A stretch of 64,000 nt of DNA from Azadirachta indica (lineage: Eukaryota; Streptophyta; Magnoliopsida; Sapindales; Meliaceae). The first letter of the stretch is position 1. Every line of letters begins with the position of its first letter. Positions 50,149-62,174 of the stretch are shown in pieces. The position numbers and the translations under genes are program-made. The notes below the pieces were generated by a model, which was given only the letters and a program-made list of their open reading frames with translations, did not search any database and was not told where the DNA came from. The DNA is taken from positions 12,249,744-12,313,743 of the forward strand of contig CM040443.1 in assembly GCA_022749755.1 (NCBI GenBank), in the 5' to 3' direction.

Positions 50149-53053
50149 AAGTTTCTTAATGTTTACATATGGGTATGTCCTTAATTTGTTCATATCCTAA
50201 AGCGTCTTTGCTATCTATTATATTTGTCCAAGTTCTGACTTCTATCTAATGGTTGGGATGCCAAATGATGTTCAAATACTTATTTACCAATTTCTTTTTC
50301 CTTATTAATGTAGATTTCTTGCCCTTTTTGATCTTGTTCAGCTGGCAAGCTAGAAGCAATGCAGCAAAGCCAGGATTTGGCATGTCAATTTTGATTTATT
50401 ATTGGTAACAGATTTGTATCTGGTTGCAGTGCATCTGCATCTGGTTCATCCACTGTTATAGATTATTTATTGACTTTCAGAAGTGGAATAGGTGATTTTA
50501 GGTGCACAAACGATATTCAAACAAGCTGTATTAGAAGTTTATTATCTGGTGGATGTCTGAGCTTTGTAAGTTGAGAGAGTCCAAATGCTGTTAGGTACAT
50601 GTTGTATGATTCTGCGGACTTTCTCCTGGTTGTTTCTGGTGCCTGATGCCACAAGTTAGTTAAGCATATATATGTCAAACTAACCTAGGCCTGTTCTTCT
50701 TGGTGCCACTGAAAATAGGTGAAAGGTTTTACTAACGCTCACCTTTAGCAAATTTGTGAATGCTTCACGATAAGAAAGGTGGTGCTAACTTAATCGCCTT
50801 AATAGATTTTTTTTCTTCGTTAATAGATGCTTCTGAATGGTATTGATACTCGAGTTTTCCAGTTATGAAGAATGCTTTTAGTTGAGGAAGTAATAAGCAC
50901 AATTGCTTTGGTCATTGAAGGTTTTCATTGTGATGATTTATTCTCTATACTCTCGTTACCCCTTCAGAGCATGCTTTTGGTTTTTATTGGCAACGTATTT
51001 AGTAACTGTGTGATCAAGCGATTAGACTTCAAAAAGAGGGGGGGGAAAAAAATGGTTAGAGATGTCTCAAGGAATTTAAATTCTCTCAGCATTTAGAAAG
51101 TACGAATGAGAATGTTTTTTTTTTTTTTTTTTTTTAATTTAATATCATAAATAGCAACATCCTCGTCTACCCATTATTTGTCAAAACTATGGTTGGTAGA
51201 TGAAAATTTTTGAACTTTCTTTGGATTGCACAAGTTAAGGATGAAGATTAATGTTATTCTAGGATATGTTCTTCGGATTGAGAATATTATTTAATTTGTG
51301 TCTAATAAGCAAATGATTGTAGGTAAAAGCATAAATACTTGAACCAAAATCCATGATTACGCGTAAAGGGGTAGGTTGTCTGGCCAATTATGCCATCTTA
51401 TTAGGACAAATTTTCTTCATAACAGAATAAATGGACTCTTTTAGCAACTAAGAGTAAAGCATTTACCAATAAGTAAAGGACAAGATAGGAGAAAATATAG
51501 GAAGTATAACAAAAATAGTGGCCAGAAATTCTCATTACCATTTACTCCGAGTCAGAAGAATGTGCCTGAAGTCATAATTTAAGGCCAAAACCAGATTTTT
51601 GAAACACGTTTTCTTTCACTCTTCAGTCTTCATTCTCACTTGCCTGCCTCTCTTTGACTCTAACAAAAACAGCCAAAATGCCCCAACTTTATTCTTTAAA
51701 TGATTAACGTGGTTAGCCCCACTCTAGTTTTTGTTCTCTAAACTTCAAAACTAAAACCACGTATTACTTCGGTCAACCGCACGTTTTCCTTCCCACTCTG
51801 AGTTTTAGAAACTACTTCAGTCTCTGCTTTTACATGAAGATATTTGTTGCCATGTTTGATATTTACTAAAACAAGATATAGACTTCTAGTTTAGCAAAAA
51901 CAAAAAGCAGAAAAAGAAACCAACTCAAAAGGGTAAACAAATTAAAAAAAAAAAAAAACTACACTTAAATAAGAACAAAATTGAACTCCTATTCCCATTA
52001 TACTTAAATAAGGACTGTTTCAATAGCGTAGACAATTTGGACAAGTAATAGGATTGTTTGCGAAATATTAGTCAAATTATTGAGTATAGACTGTGAATTT
52101 GTAATCTGTGGTGATTGATAGGTGCAACTGAACTGAGATTTCAATGACATTGAGTGATTCCTACCTTCCACGTAGTCAAGTTATTTGTCAATATGAGAAT
52201 GACAAGGATGCCGCCTACACAGCGTTTCCAATTTTCCAAAAATTCCCTTACACTCTGTTTCAGTCTTACTGATTTTTACTTGAAATCAAATCCAAAGTTG
52301 AAAATACAAAATAATTGTAAATGATTCATATTTTTAGTCAAGCTTCGGTTGTGGATGTGGATAAGGTTTTGTGTCTCATGCAAAAATTTCAAAGAGTAAG
52401 ACCTAAAGTACTGTGATTATGATTTCTATTTTGGTAAATTGGTAATTTTATTATTATGCCTTAACAGTATAACATTAAAATGCAAGCAAATGGGATGTTG
52501 GATCAGCACCAGACATAATCATTAAAGATAAAAACCAACCATTAATTAAAAATCTATTTAATTAATTAATTAACAGATCCAGTAATTATATACCATAATG
52601 CTTCTGTCCACTTAGCACATTACCCAGAGAAAGAAAAACATGGCATCCAGCACAGAGATTACAATGTATATCATATCAAATTCAAATATTTTTTCTTCCA
52701 GGACCATGCACTTTAGCTTACTCTTTCACTTTTCTTTTTCTTTTTTCAGTTATTTAATTACCATTCATAGAATATATACAATTCTTTTGAAGCCCAAATA
52801 TATACTTTCTGCGGTGGCTTTATTCTTAAGTTTACATATTCAAATGTACATAAAACACAAATATGTTTTTGCCACTCCCTTTTTGTTTTGGGGTTTGAAT
52901 AATATTTCTTTTTTTTTTTTTAAACTTAATTAACATAACTACATGAAGAGAAGAGCTAGAATGTGACCAAATACACAAAAACAAGAAACAAAATGACACA
53001 AATTTAGATTGGTGTCTAAACTACATAAATTAATGTATTGAAAATGATGATCA
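50149..53053. other. spacer between AAPT1 and the OCTOPUS-like gene
   Basis: AAPT1 3' UTR occupies the first several hundred bases. The rest has no supported gene. It includes a T run near 51115-51135 and an A run near 51943-51958. The two flanking genes converge here. Confidence 0.55.
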
Positions 53054-54262
53054 TCATGGGCTGACTATGACATTATCTTCATGATCCTTCTTCCTACCGC
53101 TAATCCAATTTGGATGGTGCCTGAAAATCCATCTCCATCCTTTGAAACTTTTTCTGCTCTTTTTGATCCCTCTGTCATTCACTGTAATTCTACATGAACC
53201 ACCATGACTGAACATCCCATCTCCAACAAGCCCACCTCCCCATTGATCATGCGAACCAAAATCACTACATCTCATGCTACCAAATACTGAGTTTGAATCG
53301 GATAGTATTCCCATTTTCATAGCAGGAATTTGTTGGTGATGGTAGTGATCTCCTTTTGATTCTGATGAAAAATCAAACTTCAAATCTATGAAACCTGAAT
53401 CTTCCCCACCCGTGAAATAACTCTCTTTAAGTGAAAAGACACGTCTATTTGCATTCTTATTATAATCGTTTCCAAATTCAGATTCTACAACAGAGCTATC
53501 TCTCTTTTCACTTTCAAACCCACTTTTTCTTGGCTCTGCTTCACTGAATCCACTTCTTCTCTCTGGATCAAAGAGTAAACCAGCATTAACACCTGAACTT
53601 CTAGCAGCTGAAATTGAACTCCTGGCGCCAGAATAACTCATCACATCACCCCCATCTTCTGAGCCAAAAAATCCTCCGCCCCTGAAGCTGCAGAGAGACC
53701 TTGATCTTGACACACCCATATAGTCAACAACCCACAAATCGCTTTTCTCATCACACCCACCAACACTCTTCCCACAATCTTTACTACTTTCCCTCTTGCT
53801 CTTCCTAAACAATCTTCCAATTCTCCATAACCCATTCTTTTTCTTGATCTCAACACAGCTACTGTTACTTCTCTTGAGCAAGATAACTTCTTCAGGCGTT
53901 GGTTTCTCTCCAGCAGTACTACTACTTTTGGTTATTGGCCTAGAATTAGAATTATTCTGATTCAAGACTTCATTTTGTTTATCGTTTTCTATAAGGAATG
54001 AAACACGACCAACACTGCCTACCTCAACAGTGCAAGAATTGCGATTGGAAGAGAGATCGGAGCAAGAGCAAGAGGAAAGACGCTGCTCACCGCAATCTGA
54101 GCAGACCAACTTCACCAAACGATCTTTGAGACAGTATGCACATATACCAACCGAAGATGACTGCGGATGTTTCTTGCATGGAAGATCCGATGAACAACTG
54201 TAGTCCTGAAAAAACTCATTGCTGTTGTTGAATACTTCCACAGCTTTGCCTCTATCTTTCAT
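53054..54262 (-). CDS. OCTOPUS-like protein of uncertain function
   Basis: A single-exon 402-aa reading frame. The ATG at 54262 is used because the frame further upstream has no ATG. The N-terminus has a cysteine-rich pattern, CKKHP-x6-GICAYCLKDRL then CSDCGEQRL and SCSC (Cys29, 41, 44, 54, 57, 65 and 67). It resembles the C-x2-HP...G-x-C-x2-CL-x2-RL start of the OCTOPUS/DUF740 family. The middle is serine-rich and low complexity with a basic segment (GLWRIGRLFRKSKRE). The C-terminus has a basic tryptophan-rich patch (KSFKGWRWIFRHHPNWISGR). No enzyme motif, signal peptide or transmembrane segment is seen. OCTOPUS proteins are polar plasma-membrane factors in phloem development; whether this gene shares that role is inference. 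The leader and promoter are AT-rich. Confidence 0.8.
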   Translation of the reverse strand: MKDRGKAVEVFNNSNEFFQDYSCSSDLPCKKHPQSSSVGICAYCLKDRLVKLVCSDCGEQRLSSCSCSDLSSNRNSCTVEVGSVGRVSFLIENDKQNEVLNQNNSNSRPITKSSSTAGEKPTPEEVILLKRSNSSCVEIKKKNGLWRIGRLFRKSKRESSKDCGKSVGGCDEKSDLWVVDYMGVSRSRSLCSFRGGGFFGSEDGGDVMSYSGARSSISAARSSGVNAGLLFDPERRSGFSEAEPRKSGFESEKRDSSVVESEFGNDYNKNANRRVFSLKESYFTGGEDSGFIDLKFDFSSESKGDHYHHQQIPAMKMGILSDSNSVFGSMRCSDFGSHDQWGGGLVGDGMFSHGGSCRITVNDRGIKKSRKSFKGWRWIFRHHPNWISGRKKDHEDNVIVSP

Positions 54263-54973
54263 AGCTACCTTGCTTCTCTTCTTCAAACAGAATCAGAAAA
54301 AGTAAAACCGATGTATGGCTTAGCAATAGCGAGCTAAGCTAAGCTATATAACACATAAATTAAAAAAAGTTTGAAGATTGAAGATAAAAAAAAAAAAAGA
54401 ACTTGAACAGGGAGAAAAAGAGAGAAAGACAGCTGAAGGAAAAGGGAGTGACCGAGTAAGTAATACTATAGGATTTGATTTGAAGTAGTGAGCAATCAAG
54501 TCACTATGACATTTTAGAGTGTGATAGAGATACATGGATTGCACAGAGAAGCGTCAACTTTACGTTTCTTTAAAATTAAAATAAATTGAAAATTAAAAGA
54601 AAAAAGAACAGTGTTGAGAAAAAAAAAAAACAAAGCAGTGATGTAGAGAGCACTTGTTTCTGTGGGTATAATTGTGTAGGGAAGTAAATGCAACAGCAAA
54701 TTGAGTAAAGCAGCGAACAAACTTCGATTCCTCTCCTTTAATAAACTCAGCCTTCAGCAGCATGCAGCAGCTTTCATTGCTACTGTTTCTACAGCATCCA
54801 AACAAACACCCCCACTTCCCAAAAGTCTTCAAATCATGTGGTTTAAATCCCATCAATCTGTCACTTGTTTTTGTCAAGCTTTTTTTTCTCTTAATTCCCC
54901 TCTAGGGTCTTGACTTTTTTTAATGCAAAATATTATATATTTCCTTTCATAAATAAAAAAAATTAAAAATTAA

Positions 54974-55004
<31 letters not shown>

Positions 55005-57358
55005 CAAGATTTAGAAATGTAAAAGGTGATTAAAACAAACGAAACAGACAATGAGAAGAATGTAAGCATCATATAAAAGTAAGCGCAAACGACCGAGACA
55101 TGCAAATTAATTTGTGGGTAATAATATTCAGACCCCTGTATTATTAAATTGTTACAAATAATAAACAGTTTTTTTCATTCATATCAAATAAGTCCCCATG
55201 CGTTCATGCCATTTTATGAGAGAGCGGCTCACGGTTTGACGGTCGGGTTTGGGACCTATTTGATATAAGCAGACATATTATAGAACTATCAATAAAAACT
55301 AAAAGTGCGAACGGGCTAATATTATTTGTCGACTCTCTTTTACGTTGTAATGTATGAATATGATGATTGAAGAGGACACGTCTCGTATAATGTCTTTTTC
55401 TTGTAGATCTTGAGCACGTGTCCCACCGACAAATCTAACGGACGACCCCACAATGAGACTAAAATACCATCAGATCGTCTACCATCTTTTCCTGGGAAAT
55501 GGACGGTTGTGATGTAGGAAGTTGCATAGGCAATCATGGTGATGAGAACGAAAAAGAAGGCACGCCAGACTTCCATGTATGCAATAAAAGGCCTAGAAAA
55601 GTGTACAAATCAAAACTAGGATGATGTATACAAGTGTCACACTCACGTTCAATCAAGCCCCAAGATATCTGTCCCCCTCGGTCTTTCCTTCCTTTGGCGT
55701 GTCGTGATAAACTAACAATTCTATTTCTCTACGTTCTGTCTTTTCCCTTTTCGTAAATTTTTGCCTGTTAAGTTCACTCACTCAAATCATCTTTTTAACC
55801 CAAAAACCAAAAAAAAACAATGTCAACCGTTAGAATGATTAGATCACACTGTACAATGAGAACGGTTTTGTTATCTCAATCTTAAATTAAGAGTTAAATT
55901 TTTTTTTTTAATTTTTTGATGAGTTTTTGGAGCAAATTCATTTGGTTTAACTAGAAAAAAAGAAATGTGCAGGGTCAACGATGGTGGGATGAAGAGAAGT
56001 GAAATTGGAGAAGATATAGGAGCACCGAGCACGTCTGGTGGGGAAATATAATGGGGGAGGCCGCACGCTCAACGCATGCAGGATCCCCATGCATCATTGG
56101 GATGCCAAACCTTAAAAAAACGACGACACTTTGTCTAATTTCATTGCATTTTGAAACATGGAGATAATCATTATGTTCCTTTGTTCTTCCTTCACTAATT
56201 ATTTTGTTGTTTTCTATATAATTAATGATTTCAAAAACAAATGTTTTCAGATTAAGCTTCTTCTTCTTCTTCTTCTTCTTCTTCTTCTTTTAATATAGTC
56301 GTCTGTGAACATTAAGCTTTCATCCATTCATTTATATTCAATATTCTGTTGTGTCTGTGTTTTTTCATGATTAAGTTAAAATAAATATTTGCTGTCCAAC
56401 TTGTTTAGGGACCCATTTTTAATCACTATGCTAAGCTCTATACATATCACTCTTATTTGTTTGTAAATTGGATATTGTTTTCGAATTTTAGAGTAAGTAA
56501 TCATTTGTTCATTTAGTCAGAGATATTTTATCCATGCCCTACCTTTTCTTCTAGTTTAAGCCAGTTATCATGATTTTCCTCAGGCTGCTACAATTTTTCT
56601 ATCGAAATATAGATTATTATTACTATTAAAAATTATGGAGGTATAATTTTTTAATTTCTAGATTATTGTATAATAGAATTGGAAAAAAAAAAAAAAATCA
56701 GAGATGAAAATAATTATTTGAGTAGGGGCGTTAATCATTATCATAATGATCTACTGGGTGGTGGGTGTGTATGGTTAGTGGAAACGAATTTCTTGCATGA
56801 CTTTTTTGTGGGATGTCACTTATCCGTACAAATTATATAGATCAGAAAACATAATGATAGTGATTAATTAATTAACACGACTAATATAAATGGTGGTATA
56901 CATATCTATATGTGTAGATGAAATGGCTAAAGGGAGATAGCAAAGATGGTGCGATTATTTGTCTGTAATGTATAGCAGGGCCAACAGCGAAGGTTGATGG
57001 ATGCAGTTAACTGTTTGATCAGTACAATTAATGACACTGAACAAGAAACAAAACCCAGTAAATGAAGAACAAAGAGTTTTAAGACATTGTTGTGATCTGA
57101 AGTTTTTGAAGTTTTACTGTTGGGCCCAGTTGGTCCAATCTCAGTTTCTATTTATACTTCTTTACTCTTTACAAATATGGAATTAAACACAAAATGGTCC
57201 AATCCGAAGTCAAATTCTGCGTGCCAAACAATTAATAGCTGAATCGTGCCAGTCATTGCCGGCAACTCATTGCAGCACAAGCCGGCCCACTTCATTCTTC
57301 TCTGAAATTAACTACATGATATCTATGAATAAACATAAATTTCCTATGAGCATCATCC
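54263..57358. other. intergenic region with no supported gene
   Basis: Contains the promoter and leader of the OCTOPUS-like gene, a long A run (about 54978-55004), a somewhat GC-richer stretch at about 55200-55720 with a short minus-strand frame that I do not accept as a gene, and a CTT array at 56257-56289. Confidence 0.55.
56257..56289 (+). repeat. (CTT)n trinucleotide microsatellite
   Basis: Eleven CTT units, uninterrupted, in non-coding DNA. Confidence 0.95.
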
Positions 57359-57431
57359 GGGGATGTAGCTCAGATGGTAGAGCGCTCGCTTAGCATGCGA
57401 GAGGTACGGGGATCGATACCCCGCATCTCCA
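57359..57431 (+). tRNA. tRNA-Ala (anticodon AGC)
   Basis: A 73-base cloverleaf can be folded by eye. The acceptor stem GGGGATG pairs with CATCTCC (57424-57430) with one G-T pair, followed by discriminator A. The D arm includes GTAGCTCAGATGGTAGAGC. The anticodon stem is CTCGC/GCGAG around loop TTAGCAT, with AGC at 57392-57394. The T arm is GGGGATCGATACCCC. The A and B box promoters are internal. A T-rich stretch (ATTATTTTACATTTTT) follows and serves as the Pol III stop. No intron and no encoded CCA, as expected for a nuclear gene. Confidence 0.97.
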
Positions 57432-57670
57432 TTATTTTACATTTTTATTTTTGGTAAATTAAACATGCTGCAAATTATATATTCCCATCACTACAAACAG
57501 TACATACATTTTGCTTCAATATAAAATTTAATAATCGCTTCGATTCCAACGGACCACTCTGAATTGAGAAGCCCATCATACATATATTTTGACCCCAAAG
57601 CCCCTCGGACCTAAGAGGCCCACGCATACCATACACATATATGTTACTGGTTAATGACATTAATGCCCCT
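57432..57670. other. spacer and probable 3' UTR of the GLOX gene
   Basis: The 239 bases separate the tRNA gene from the stop codon of the minus-strand oxidase gene. No coding sequence is supported. It most likely contains the oxidase 3' UTR. Confidence 0.5.
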
Positions 57671-59338
57671 TCACATGACCTTTACCCAAACACCATGACT
57701 GGGAATTCCACCATGGACCACAAACGCCATATAATACCCAGGTGGCGCCACTGTGGCTGTTGTGGGTCCATTCACCCTCATCTTGTAACGAGTGGTAGAT
57801 AGTTGTTCAACGTTTACCACGTGCAAAACGACCATGCGTTGGTTCATGGCGGCCGAGTGCGTGCTAAATGACGGCATTATGAGGGTGACAGAGATTCCCG
57901 CCTTTGGATTGTATAGAGGTAAGTCGAAAGTAACGGAGAAATCCTGATTATACGACATCGTTGCGTCTGCTGATGAAATTTTGGGCCGTAGAATGGCGTT
58001 ATGCTTGGCCAAGTAGGGTGGATAGAACGCTTCCAAACTTATTTCTGTCGGGTAGGGATCTGCTGTGAAGTTGTACTTCTCGTGCGGGTTACTACCACCC
58101 ACTAATATTCTGCCATCTGGCGACAACACAGCCGATGAATGATACATCCTGGGAATCTTCGACGGGTTCAAAACCGTGAATCTCCGGATCGGTTTCTCAT
58201 CCGGCGAATACAACAACGGGTTGAAATTCGGGTTGGTAGCATCGTCCCAACCTGCAGTACCATGACTGGCGCCATTAATTAGGATAACGTCGCCAGTTGG
58301 CAACATTAACATATCCGACATGACACGTGGCATGGGCATGAGTTCCATGTTCCAAACTGGGTTCGGGTCGGTAACTTTCAGCCTCCCGCAAGTCCTTGAT
58401 GCTTCTACGAAAACTTTTTGCATGTCGGACTTGATAAAAGCACCGGCAGGTGCTCCACCACACACCATCACCTCTGCTTCAGGCAATGCACTTTTCCCAT
58501 TCCCACCTTTTAACCGAAGAGGAAGCAAAACAGAAGAGCCAGTACTAGGATAATTCCTCTTATCATCACCAGGAATTACAGGAAACTCTTTAACAACTTT
58601 GTTGTTAACATAGTCTAACGAGATTGACCTTTTGTTGGCAAAGATAAAGAGATTACCGTCTGGTAAAAGATGTAGAAAAGGGTAGAGATTATTCTCTTGA
58701 CGGTCGTCTCTTGTTTCTTTTAAGAAACTAAGGTAAAAACTCGACGGCGAAGAATCTTTATCCTTGGGGTAAAACTCGTACGTAAATACTTCTCTTCCAC
58801 CGACAACAATGATCCTGTTGTCGGGTAAAATATGGCTGGAGGAGTACCACCTCCAGTCCCACAGACGTTCTTTTAGCTCAACCCAGTCGCAATTGTCACT
58901 ACTGCAGGGAGTGAACAAGCGGATTATATGGTCGCCGAAGTGGTAGCCGCCGGTCTGGACAAGGGTGCCGTCTTTGTCTAGGGCACCAGAGGAGCACCAG
59001 GTATCAGTTTGAATCATCAGCGGACGGAATGTGTTTGAAGGGATGTCGTATAAGACAGAGTGGGCGCTGCAATCTAGCTTTAGATAGTCGTCGTTTGTCC
59101 GGCACTTATGCTGCGGGAGTGAGATGTTGGAGGTGCCAAAATCTGTGCGGTCAAACATGACGACCTTGTTATCATACAGAACCTGCATGTGCATGGCGGA
59201 GATGCCTATGCTACGTTGCAGGAGCTTCCAGCGGCCACCCAAATTCGACGTCGGAGCATCCGTTTTCTCAGACAGAGAAAGTGTGACGAGAGAAAAGAAT
59301 GTGATGACGGTGAAGAAAGCCTGGAATTTGATTGCCAT
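57671..59338 (-). CDS. glyoxal/galactose oxidase-like secreted copper-radical oxidase (GLOX type)
   Basis: A single-exon 555-aa protein. The ATG at 59338 starts MAIKFQAFFTVITFFSLVTL, a clear signal peptide cut near residue 23; the open frame above it has no ATG. The fold is an N-terminal glyoxal-oxidase beta-propeller with a C-terminal DUF1929-type domain. The copper-radical active site is intact by alignment from memory: Cys115 (DTWCSSG) and Tyr165 (RWYSSSH) for the thioether cross-link, Tyr399-His400 (RMYHSS) and His494 (FSTHSAAMN). The family oxidises aldehydes or primary alcohols, making hydrogen peroxide, probably in the apoplast; the substrate is not known here. N-glycosylation sites NISL and NFTA are present. 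The coding sequence is clearly richer in G+C than its flanks. A TATA box lies at 59408-59415. Confidence 0.95.
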   Translation of the reverse strand: MAIKFQAFFTVITFFSLVTLSLSEKTDAPTSNLGGRWKLLQRSIGISAMHMQVLYDNKVVMFDRTDFGTSNISLPQHKCRTNDDYLKLDCSAHSVLYDIPSNTFRPLMIQTDTWCSSGALDKDGTLVQTGGYHFGDHIIRLFTPCSSDNCDWVELKERLWDWRWYSSSHILPDNRIIVVGGREVFTYEFYPKDKDSSPSSFYLSFLKETRDDRQENNLYPFLHLLPDGNLFIFANKRSISLDYVNNKVVKEFPVIPGDDKRNYPSTGSSVLLPLRLKGGNGKSALPEAEVMVCGGAPAGAFIKSDMQKVFVEASRTCGRLKVTDPNPVWNMELMPMPRVMSDMLMLPTGDVILINGASHGTAGWDDATNPNFNPLLYSPDEKPIRRFTVLNPSKIPRMYHSSAVLSPDGRILVGGSNPHEKYNFTADPYPTEISLEAFYPPYLAKHNAILRPKISSADATMSYNQDFSVTFDLPLYNPKAGISVTLIMPSFSTHSAAMNQRMVVLHVVNVEQLSTTRYKMRVNGPTTATVAPPGYYMAFVVHGGIPSHGVWVKVM

Positions 59339-59407
59339 TATTGAACGTATAAACAACAAAGGCTATCAAAATTTGCGGGCACGTGAAAAGAATAAAGTGG
59401 GTTTTAG

Positions 59408-59415
59408 TTTATATA
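59408..59415 (-). promoter_or_regulatory. TATA box of the GLOX gene
   Basis: TATATAAA on the minus strand lies about 70 bases upstream of the start codon, which allows a short leader starting near 59380. Confidence 0.7.
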
Positions 59416-60277
59416 GAGAATGGTAATGACGAGACGACATACATGTTGTCGGTGGACAAGTACGGAGTCTTCTGCAACGTAGATTCGGGAAGGTGTTTTA
59501 AGGGTTTAACAAATGTGGTAAAATTTTTTTAATTAAAGCTTAAAAAGGATATTAGTTCTCAGAGATTTATGACAGAATTTTCCAGTTTGTTTGAGGTGTG
59601 AGACAGTCGGCTGGCTGCCTTATTGATGATTAAAGAGTGATATTATCAAGAGAACTGGAATAACTGTGTTTAGTGAAGAGGAAAACAAAGGCAAGTGGGG
59701 GATTTTGTCAGTACAAAACTATCCAACTATATCTACAGCATTTAAACTTAGTGCAGAAGAAATTTTGGAATCAACGAAGTCAACTTAATCATGCAACAAC
59801 ACTATGGATCCAAGTTGCATCAAGTAATAAATACAGTCGAGTTTATTTCAGTGTCTAAATGTAAATATGCTTTCTAAAAATGAAGTGATTTTTCTTGTTC
59901 AAAAGAATGTGTATTTATAAAAAAATTTGTGAATAATGTTTAGTAAATTCATTTTTTATTAGTGATTACTTGTACTTTTATTTGTATTAGATTAGATGTA
60001 GTGTGGTCGCGTTTTGAGGCGGCACAATATATGTGGTAAATTACAAATTCAGCTTTTACGACAAAACAAAATATTACTTCGTATTTTTATTGCATCAGAA
60101 TTAGATTTAGAGCGGACACGTTTTGTGGCGGCACAATACATTTGGTAAATTACAAATTGAGCTTTTACGACAAAACAAAATATTACTTTGTATTTTTATT
60201 TGCATCGGAATTAGATAAAGAGCGGACACGAGCTTTCAATGTTATAAGGGCCCACACTTCGAGAACAAAAACACACA
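59416..60277. other. GLOX promoter region with a tandem duplication
   Basis: No gene supported. At about 59976-60210 a 109-bp-period duplication carries GCGGCACAATA (60020, 60129) followed by GGTAAATTACAAATT.AGCTTT and ACGACAAAACAAAATATTACTT in both copies. The start of a third copy, beginning GGAATTAGAT.AAGAGCGGACACG, then breaks off. Copies are about 90 percent alike by eye. Confidence 0.75.
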
Positions 60278-60286
60278 GAGGAATAA

Positions 60287-62174
60287 GGGAAATTTTCTAA
60301 AGTAACCTTAATTTTTTTTAAGTTTACGTAAATAATCTCTTATAAAAAAATTTTACCAACCTAATCCAAAATATATTTTTCGGATTAAATTACTCTCAAT
60401 AACCTACATTAATCTTTTTTCTTATAAAAATATATTTTTTTTACTTTTTCTTATTACTTTAAATTTTCAAACTCTGAACTCAAACTATCATCTTTTAAAA
60501 TTATTTTTCTTTTCAAAATCACTCTCTTACTAACGGTGAAGACAATAGTGACGTATTTTTTATGGTGAAATCTTAATCATCGATATTAAGTAATTTTTTT
60601 ATCATATAAATATATATTTTATGTGTGAATTAATTCACTAAAGAGAAATTTCTCTTCTCAAATGTGAATTTAATGTTGATTATGTAATAAAAAGTATTGA
60701 TTTAAATTTAAATTATGTTGATTGGTTGTTATATAAATACAAAACCATGGATGATTTGAGAATAAGAAGGTGTTGTGCAATTTTGAATTATGAGTTTTTT
60801 ACCTGAAAAATGAATTTCGGGTGAAGACAAAATTTGCCTTATCAGAAAAATGAATTTTTGGTAAGGCCAAAATTTGCTTTACCCAAAAGCTATTTTTAGG
60901 GTAAGGCCAAATTTTACCTTATTCAAAAACTATTTTTAAGGTAAGGCCAAATTTTGCCTTACCCAAAAACTATTTTTCGGGTAAGGTATAATTTTGCCTT
61001 ATCCAAAAACTACTTTTCGAATAAAGCCAAATTTTTGGATAAGGCAAAAAAATTACTTTTCGGGTAAGGCAAAATTTTGCCTTATCCAAAAACTACTTTT
61101 CAAGTAAGGATAAATTTATCCTTACCCAAATTTAGCCTTACCCGAAAACCATTTTTGGGGTAAAGCTAAATTTAGACTTACCCAAAAAATGGTTTTCGGG
61201 TAAGGTATATTTTGTCCTTACCCAAAAACCACTTTTTAGATAAAATCAAATTTTTAGGTAAGATAAAATTTTGCCTTACCCAAAAATTTGGTTTTACCTG
61301 AAAAGTGATTTTTGGATAAGACAAAATTATGCCTTACTCGAAAAGTGGTTTTTGGGTAAGAGCAAATTTTTGCCTTACTCAAAAATTTAACTTTACCCAA
61401 AAAGTGGTTTTCAGGTAAGGCAAAATTATGCCTTACCCGAAAAGTGGTTTTTGGGTAAGGCAAAATTTTACCTTACTCAAAAACCACTTTTTGGGTAAGG
61501 CTAAATTGGGTAAGGCAAAATTTTTTTGGGTAAGGTAAAATAGTTTTTTTAACCTTACCCGAAATCCAGTTTTTGGGTAAGGTAAATTTTAACCTTACCC
61601 GAAATCCATTTTTCTGATAAAGGAAATTTTGACCTCACCCGAAATTCATTTTCCAGGTAAAAAACCCATGATCCAAAATCGCACCATACCTTCTTATTCT
61701 TAAATCATCAATGTTTTTGTATTTATATAACAACTACTCAACGTAATTTAAATTTAAATCAATACTTTCTATTATATAATTAACATTGAATTCATATTTA
61801 AGAAGAGAAATTTCGCTTTAGTGAATTAATTCACAAATAAAATATATACCTATTAACAAAAAAATCACTTAATATTGGTGATTAAAACTTCACCATAATG
61901 AATACGTCGCTATTGTCTTCACCGTTAGTAAGAGAGATGATTTTGAAGAGAGAAATAGTTTTGAAAGATGAGAGTTTAAGTTCGGGAGAGTTTGAAAATT
62001 TAAAGTAACAAGAAAAAGTAAAAAAATAGACTTTTATAAGAAAAAAGATTGAAGTGGACTATTGAGAATAATTTAGTCCAAAAAATGTATTTTAAGATAG
62101 ATTGATAAAATTTTTTTATAAGAGATTATTTACGTAAACGTAAAGAAAATTAAGATTATTTTAGAAAATTTTCC
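60287..62174. mobile_element. non-autonomous Mutator-like foldback element with palindrome array
   Basis: The left end reads GGGAAATTTTCTAAAGTAAC and the right end, on the opposite strand, reads GGAAAATTTTCTAAAATAAT. The match continues inward for about 540 bp (60287 to about 60830 against 62174 to about 61640), including a shared TTTACGTAAATAATCTCTTA block. The flanks are GAGGAATAA (60278-60286) and GAGAAATAA (62175-62183), a 9-bp duplication with one mismatch, as made by Mutator transposases. The centre is an array of short inverted repeats rather than a transposase gene, so it would need an autonomous partner. Open frames inside are repeat translations and not genes. Confidence 0.75.
60836..61634. 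repeat. tandem array of short palindromes (GGTAAGGCAAAATTTTGCCTTACC-type)
   Basis: About 800 bp in which TAAGGCAAAA and its complement TTTTGCCTTA alternate, joined by CCCAAAAA or TTTTTGGGT linkers. Spacing of like-oriented units is roughly 30-60 bp. Many neighbouring pairs form perfect or near-perfect hairpins of 10-13 bp per arm. Variant units replace GCC by ACC or ATCC. Confidence 0.9.

Noticed and set aside
55340..55576. 78-aa minus-strand frame starting MEVWRAFFFVLITMIAY
   Set aside because: The start looks like a signal peptide, but the rest has no recognisable domain or conserved pattern, and no promoter or splice context supports it.
59124..59426. 100-aa plus-strand frame opposite the GLOX start
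   Set aside because: It is the antisense shadow of the GLOX coding sequence and leader.
61254..61463. 69-aa open frame with repeating PKTTFRVRHNF-like units on the minus strand
   Set aside because: It is the translation of the palindrome array inside the foldback element; the repeats exist at DNA level on both strands.
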